Shown here piece by piece: positions 51,564 through 64,000 of a stretch of DNA of 64,000 nucleotides (the stretch's first letter is position 1; the number at the start of each line of letters is the position of its first letter). Location: positions 1,748,577 through 1,812,576 of the forward strand of contig NZ_CP013141.1 in the NCBI RefSeq assembly GCF_001442535.1, read 5' to 3'. The DNA is from Lysobacter antibioticus (GTDB taxonomy: Bacteria > Pseudomonadota > Gammaproteobacteria > Xanthomonadales > Xanthomonadaceae). Both the position numbers and the translations under genes were made by a program. Below the pieces are notes generated by a model. That model saw only the letters and a program-made list of their open reading frames with translations. It was not told the DNA's origin and did no database searches.

Positions 51564-53816
51564 TCAGAACCGGTAGCGGATCTTGGCCAGCAGTTGGTCG
51601 GAATCGCGCAGTTCCAGCGCATCGGTGAATTGATCGTAGGTACCGAGCGGATCTCGTTCGAGGAAGGTCGAACCGCCGCGCGAATAGGCCACGAAGATGT
51701 CGGACTGCGGGCCGAGCAGGTAGCGGTAGCGCAGCTGCAGGCCGAAGTTGTTGACGTCGAAATCCGCCCTCGCCTGCCCGCTCGCCAGCATCTGTCCGTT
51801 CGGCTGCAGGATGTAGCCCTGGCCGCCGTCGGCCCGCACCGAGGCCCATTCGGTCTTCAGGCGCACCTCATGATGCAGGCCCGGGAACCAGCTCAGATTG
51901 AGGCTGGCGTAGTCGCCGCGCCGCGAGTAACGGCCGAAGTTGCGGCCGTCTTCCCAGATCAGCCAGTCACTGCCGCGGTCCGGGCTGAAGATCAGCTGGG
52001 CGTTGAACTCGTCGTTGGGGTACCAGACTGCGCTGAGTTCCAGCTCCGGCGTGGCCTTGCCCGACAGGCCTTGCGGCAGCATCGACAAGGCCGCGCCATA
52101 GGTCCAGTCGCCGTAGCGGCGGCTGACGAACTCGGCTTCGGAGCGATAGCGCTGCGAACGCTTCCACAAGCCGTTGCCGCGCGAAATCAGGTCGTCCCAA
52201 CCGGAGGTGATCAGGCTGACATTGAAGTTGAGTCGGTTGCCGCTGCGGTAGTTGTAGTTGTTGACGATCGCCAGCGTGGTCGGCAAGCGGTCGCCGCGGT
52301 CGTTGCTGCGCGCCTGCAAGTCGGCGAACCAGCGCACGCTGCGCAGGTTGGCGCCCTCGTCCTTGACGCGATGCACGTAGTCGGCGGCGAGCTTGACCTC
52401 GTTGAGGCTGGCGCGGCGCTGGTAGCCCAGGTCGTTGAAGTCGAGGTGGTTGCCGACGTGATTGGCTTCGAGCCGATAGCGCCAGCTTTCCGACGGCGTC
52501 CAGTTGATCCGCATCCAGGCGCCGCTGTCGTTGACGCTGCGGCCGCGCTGGTCGATGAAGCTGCCGAGCACCTGGCCGTTGATCACCAGGGCATCGCTCG
52601 GCCGCCAGCTCATGTCGACCGCCTGCACCTGCGCGCTGCGGTCGCGGAACGGGCGCTCGGTGTCGGTGCCGAGCCAGCCGATGCTGAGCTTGTCGTGCAC
52701 CGGGAACAACAAACGCGCCGCGTAGAAATCGCGGCCGGCCTCGCCGTCCTCGGTCGCCGCCAGCACGCCGTAGCTGAGCCGCCCCAAGGAGCCGTTGAGT
52801 TTGATCGCCGCATCGATGTCGCTGGCGCCGCTGCCGTCGTCGGCATCGCCGCCGATGCGGCGGGTGTGGATCAACCGGCCCTGATCGGGCGTGCTGAGGT
52901 CGAAGATGCCCTGATTCTCGGTGAAGAACGGGCGCCGGTCGCTGAAGAAGGTCTCGATGGCGTCGAAGTTGATCACCAGGTCGTCGGACTCGACCTGGCC
53001 GAAATCCGGATTCACCGTCGCGCTCAACTGGAAACGCGGCGACGGCTTCCAGAACAGGTCGACGCCGCCGTTGTACTTGGTGCGGCCGGTGATCATGTCG
53101 TGGTTGGCGGTGACATAGGGCCAGAAGTGCAGCAAGGCCTTGCGGTACTGCGGAATCTCCAGTCGCTCGAAGCCGGAGACGAAACGGCCGCGTTCGATCG
53201 ACACCGCCGGGTACGACTGGCGCTCGCCGTTGCCGCCGAGCACGCGGCTGAAATACACCGCGACGTTGCGGCTCGGCGAGTCGGTACCGCGCATCGGCGC
53301 CACCGTCCACGGGATCAGCATCTCGACCTGCCAGCCGTTCTCGGTCTCCTCGACCGCCCAGCTCCAGTCGGTGTCCCAGTCGTAGTTCGGCACGTTCTCG
53401 TTGGTCACCACGCCGTCCATGATCGAACCCGACAGGCCGACGCTGAAGGTGTAGGCGGTGCGGCCGTCGCCGTCGAAATCGACCATGAAGTTGACGCCGT
53501 CGATGACGTCCTCCTGGTCGCGCTCCAGGCGCGGCTTGACCCGCGCGAACGCCGGCGCCTGTTCGAGCACGAAGGCGACGACGATGCCGTCCGGCGTCGA
53601 CAGCAGGCGCGCCTGGGTGCCGCTGCCGCTGTCGGGCGCGGTCAGACGATACGGCTCGGTGACCTTGAAGTCGTCGTAGCGCTTGGCCTGTTCCCATTCG
53701 GTTTCGTCGAGCTTGCCGTCGATCACGATCGAGGCGCAGGCCGGCGCGCTGACCAACAGGGTCAGCATCAGCACCGAACCGGCGCGCAGTCGCGAGGCGG
53801 GAAAATCTGCAGTCAT
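51564..53816 (-). CDS. DUF5916/CBM9-like outer-membrane protein in NRPS operon
   Basis: 750 residues from the ATG at 53816, which gives a signal peptide ending PACAS; the longer upstream frame overlaps the dioxygenase gene and is spurious. Residues about 35-230 form a CBM9-like domain (IVIDGKLDETEWEQAKRYDDF, PWTVAPMRG). The remainder is the DUF5916 region of predicted beta-strands, beginning YVTANHDMITGRTKYNGGVD and DFGQVESDDLVINFDAIETFF, and ending with an aromatic residue (AKIRYRF), so it probably forms an outer-membrane barrel. DUF5916 proteins are uncharacterised. Its place between two NRPS-type hydroxylases is unusual; export, uptake or self-protection are guesses. Confidence 0.83.
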   Translation of the reverse strand: MTADFPASRLRAGSVLMLTLLVSAPACASIVIDGKLDETEWEQAKRYDDFKVTEPYRLTAPDSGSGTQARLLSTPDGIVVAFVLEQAPAFARVKPRLERDQEDVIDGVNFMVDFDGDGRTAYTFSVGLSGSIMDGVVTNENVPNYDWDTDWSWAVEETENGWQVEMLIPWTVAPMRGTDSPSRNVAVYFSRVLGGNGERQSYPAVSIERGRFVSGFERLEIPQYRKALLHFWPYVTANHDMITGRTKYNGGVDLFWKPSPRFQLSATVNPDFGQVESDDLVINFDAIETFFSDRRPFFTENQGIFDLSTPDQGRLIHTRRIGGDADDGSGASDIDAAIKLNGSLGRLSYGVLAATEDGEAGRDFYAARLLFPVHDKLSIGWLGTDTERPFRDRSAQVQAVDMSWRPSDALVINGQVLGSFIDQRGRSVNDSGAWMRINWTPSESWRYRLEANHVGNHLDFNDLGYQRRASLNEVKLAADYVHRVKDEGANLRSVRWFADLQARSNDRGDRLPTTLAIVNNYNYRSGNRLNFNVSLITSGWDDLISRGNGLWKRSQRYRSEAEFVSRRYGDWTYGAALSMLPQGLSGKATPELELSAVWYPNDEFNAQLIFSPDRGSDWLIWEDGRNFGRYSRRGDYASLNLSWFPGLHHEVRLKTEWASVRADGGQGYILQPNGQMLASGQARADFDVNNFGLQLRYRYLLGPQSDIFVAYSRGGSTFLERDPLGTYDQFTDALELRDSDQLLAKIRYRF

Positions 53817-53866
53817 GTGGTGTCCAAAGGTGGGGCTGGAAGAAGGCGTGGCGCGTCGGGTCCGGA

Positions 53867-54823
53867 TCAGGTCTCGGACAGATAGGCGAGCGTCTTGCGT
53901 TCTCCCTTGAACGATTCGCGGCCGTGCATCATCAGGATGTTGTCGATCATCAGCAGGTCGCCGCGCTGCCAGTCGAACAGCAGCTTGCTGGCGTCGAGCG
54001 CGCGGCGGACTTCGGCCAGCGCCTCCTCCTCCATCGGCTCGCCGTCGCCGTATTCGCACTCGTGCGGCAGGTTGCCCTTGCCGACCATCTGCTCGTACAT
54101 GCTGCGTAGCTGCGGGTTGAGTGCCGAGGGGTGCCACTGCTCGGCCTGGTTGAACCACACCTCCTGGCCGGTCTGCGGGTGGGTGACGAAGGCGTCGCAA
54201 CGCGTGGTGACGCGCAGCACGCCGTCGGCCTGCCAGCGGCAGGTCGAGCCCTGCTCGGCGGCGATGCTCTCGACCTCGGCGCGGTCCTGGGTCTGGTAGG
54301 TGGTCTGCCAGTTCTTGCCGAGCGGAATGCTCGACTGGAAATTGCGCACGTAGTTGATGCCGCGCTCGCGCAGCTTGCGCACGATCTCGTCCGGCACCGC
54401 ACGCAGCACGTCGCTGCTGTTGGCCAGCGAGGTCTGCCCGCCCGAGGCGGCCGGAATCACGCTGTGGAAGAACAGACGGCGCGGCCAGCGCGGCAGGTAG
54501 GACATCTCGTTGTGCAGGCTGATCACCTCGGTGGCCGGGTATTCGGTCGAGGTGTAGACGTCGGCGGCGACGCGGCTGCGCGGCGAATTACCGCCGATGT
54601 AGTCGAACGCCTGCGCGCCGAGTCGCTCGGAACAGGCGCGGAAATCCTCGGCGCCGTTGAGCTGGAACCCGCGCAGCAGGACGCCGCCGTGCTTGAGCAA
54701 CCAGGCCTGGACCTGCTCGCGGTTGTGGACGAGGTAATCGTGCAGCGCCGCCTGGCTGACATCGCCGGCGGGTGTGATCACGATCGGATGGTGGTCGGAG
54801 TTGAACAGCGCGTTGACGTTCAT
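53867..54823 (-). CDS. TauD/TfdA-family Fe(II)/2-oxoglutarate dioxygenase (SyrP-like), copy 2
   Basis: 318 residues. The metal-binding His-x-Glu is in ISLHNEMSYLPRWP near residue 103 and the distal His in LMMHGRESFKGERKTL near 300, with Arg for 2-oxoglutarate in the same stretch. SGGQTSLANSSDVLRAVPDEIV and HECEYGDGEPMEEEALAEVRRAL are typical of SyrP-like hydroxylases acting on carrier-bound aspartate or similar residues. It follows the type II thioesterase gene by 94 bp. Having two such enzymes suggests two hydroxylated positions or two different substrates. Confidence 0.9.
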   Translation of the reverse strand: MNVNALFNSDHHPIVITPAGDVSQAALHDYLVHNREQVQAWLLKHGGVLLRGFQLNGAEDFRACSERLGAQAFDYIGGNSPRSRVAADVYTSTEYPATEVISLHNEMSYLPRWPRRLFFHSVIPAASGGQTSLANSSDVLRAVPDEIVRKLRERGINYVRNFQSSIPLGKNWQTTYQTQDRAEVESIAAEQGSTCRWQADGVLRVTTRCDAFVTHPQTGQEVWFNQAEQWHPSALNPQLRSMYEQMVGKGNLPHECEYGDGEPMEEEALAEVRRALDASKLLFDWQRGDLLMIDNILMMHGRESFKGERKTLAYLSET

Positions 54824-54917
54824 GGCAGGTCCCTGTCGTTCTTGAAATCCGTAGCGTTCGAAATACTGTGCGGGGTAATACTGTGGGGTCGCGCCCGGCG
54901 CGATGCGGGCGCGGCGG

Positions 54918-55681
54918 CTATACGCACAAACTTGCGGTCAGTTCCGCGTTGAGTTGCTCCAGCACCGCGGCGCGCTGGCTGTTGACGAAAAAGTGGCCGC
55001 CGTCGAACCAGGTGACCTGGCAGGCGCCCGAGGTTTCTTTCTGCCAGCCGTCGACCTGGCCGGACTCCTTGTTCAGATCCTCGCGCCCGGCGAACACGCT
55101 GATCGGCATCGACAACAGCGGGCCGTGGCGGTAGCGATAGTTCTCGGCGATGGCGAAATCGGCGCGGATCGCCGGCAGCAGCAGTTCCATCAACTCGCGG
55201 CTTTCCAGCACCTCCGGCGGCGTGCCCTCGTACTCGCGCAGCACCTCGGTGAACTGCGTATCCGACAAGGTGTGCAGCTGCCGGGTCGGGCTGCGGAACT
55301 GCGGCGCATGGCAGCCGGACATGAACAAATGGCTCGGCGTGCTCAAGCCGTGCAGGCGCAGGTAGCGGCTCAACTCGAACGCGACCAGGGCGCCGACGCT
55401 GTGGCCGAAGAAGGCGCACGGCAGGTCGTCCATGCGCGAGATCACCGGCGCCACCGCCTGCAGCAAGGCCGGCAAGGACCCGATCGGCTCTTCGGCGATG
55501 CGCGCACTGCGCCCCGGTAACTGCACCGCGCAGACTTCGACGGCCGGGTCGAGCGCCTCCTGCCAGCGGAAGAAGTTGAAGGCGTTGCCGCCGGCGTAGG
55601 AGAAGCAGAACAAGCGCATGCGCCGGGTCGAGGACGGCGTGCGGATCAACCACGGCGTGGTCTGCAAGGAAAGCGACGAAC

Positions 55682-55685
<4 letters not shown>
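54918..55685 (-). CDS. Type II thioesterase of the NRPS operon
   Basis: 255 residues. The alpha/beta hydrolase of the editing-thioesterase family is shown by RLFCFSYAGGNAFNFFRWQ near the start, the nucleophile elbow FFGHSVGALVAFEL near residue 96, and the catalytic His in WFDGGHFFV near residue 233. It removes misprimed acyl groups from carrier domains. Its ATG overlaps the NRPS stop (ATGA), so the two are translationally coupled. Confidence 0.93.

Positions 55686-64000
<8,315 letters not shown>

Noticed and set aside
51564..54200. 878-residue form of the DUF5916 protein
   Set aside because: The first 128 residues overlap the dioxygenase gene in another frame and lack similarity; the ATG at 53816 gives a clean signal peptide.

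Overview
The window is one contiguous, very GC-rich chromosomal segment of a gammaproteobacterium. Its gene content points to Xanthomonadaceae/Lysobacteraceae, most likely Lysobacter: a TonB-dependent receptor, class I fumarase, Tex, a LytTR membrane regulator, a large nonribosomal peptide synthetase (NRPS), and many dispersed palindromic repeats of the TAGGAGCGGCG...CGCGACC type. This placement is inferred from family content and base composition, not from a search. No rRNA, tRNA, CRISPR array, insertion sequence or prophage was recognised.

Layout. 1-9 kb: two phospholipases (OMPLA, cut by the left edge, and a patatin), fumarase, three small proteins (membrane protein, NIPSNAP, RidA-like), a half-size ABC exporter and a lipoprotein aldose dehydrogenase. 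9-16 kb: a paired inverted-repeat island, tex, fpr, a LytTR regulator divergent from an acyltransferase, and glutathione peroxidase. 16-24.5 kb: TonB receptor, a two-domain amidohydrolase, a VOC protein and peptidyl-dipeptidase Dcp. 24.6-29.1 kb: an OmpR-like regulator with a degenerate receiver followed by a 1112-residue trimeric autotransporter adhesin built on 315-bp repeats. 29.2-42 kb: mostly housekeeping and envelope genes (sirtuin, GDPD, amino-acid permease, cyclopropane synthase, lipoprotein, RluF, small acetyltransferase, a Lys/Ala-rich histone-like protein, rhomboid protease, POT transporter). 42-50.4 kb: GST with an overlapping secreted protein, M14 peptidase, EEP hydrolase, phytase-like protein, YdeI-like protein, ThpR and a small NTF2-like secreted protein.

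50.5-64 kb, all on the minus strand, is the standout region. It is an apparent five-gene biosynthetic operon: the C-terminal part of an NRPS (A-T-C-A-T-C-A-T-TE visible, continuing past the right edge), a stand-alone type II thioesterase overlapping it by ATGA, a SyrP-like TauD/TfdA dioxygenase, a DUF5916/CBM9-like predicted outer-membrane protein, and a second TauD/TfdA dioxygenase. By-eye specificity codes suggest the last three incorporated residues are Val-like, Ala-like and Gln. The two oxygenases suggest beta-hydroxylated residues. The product is not identifiable from the visible part, and the DUF5916 protein is an unusual partner.

Intergenic DNA is rich in repeats: TAGGAGCGGCG palindromes, CCCCTTTT/AAAAGGGG palindromes, a roughly 420-bp head-to-head pair of about 190-bp repeats, three 170-bp tandem copies at the 3' end of the GDPD gene, a 36-bp tandem array and a hexanucleotide tract. 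Six rho-independent terminators are clear.
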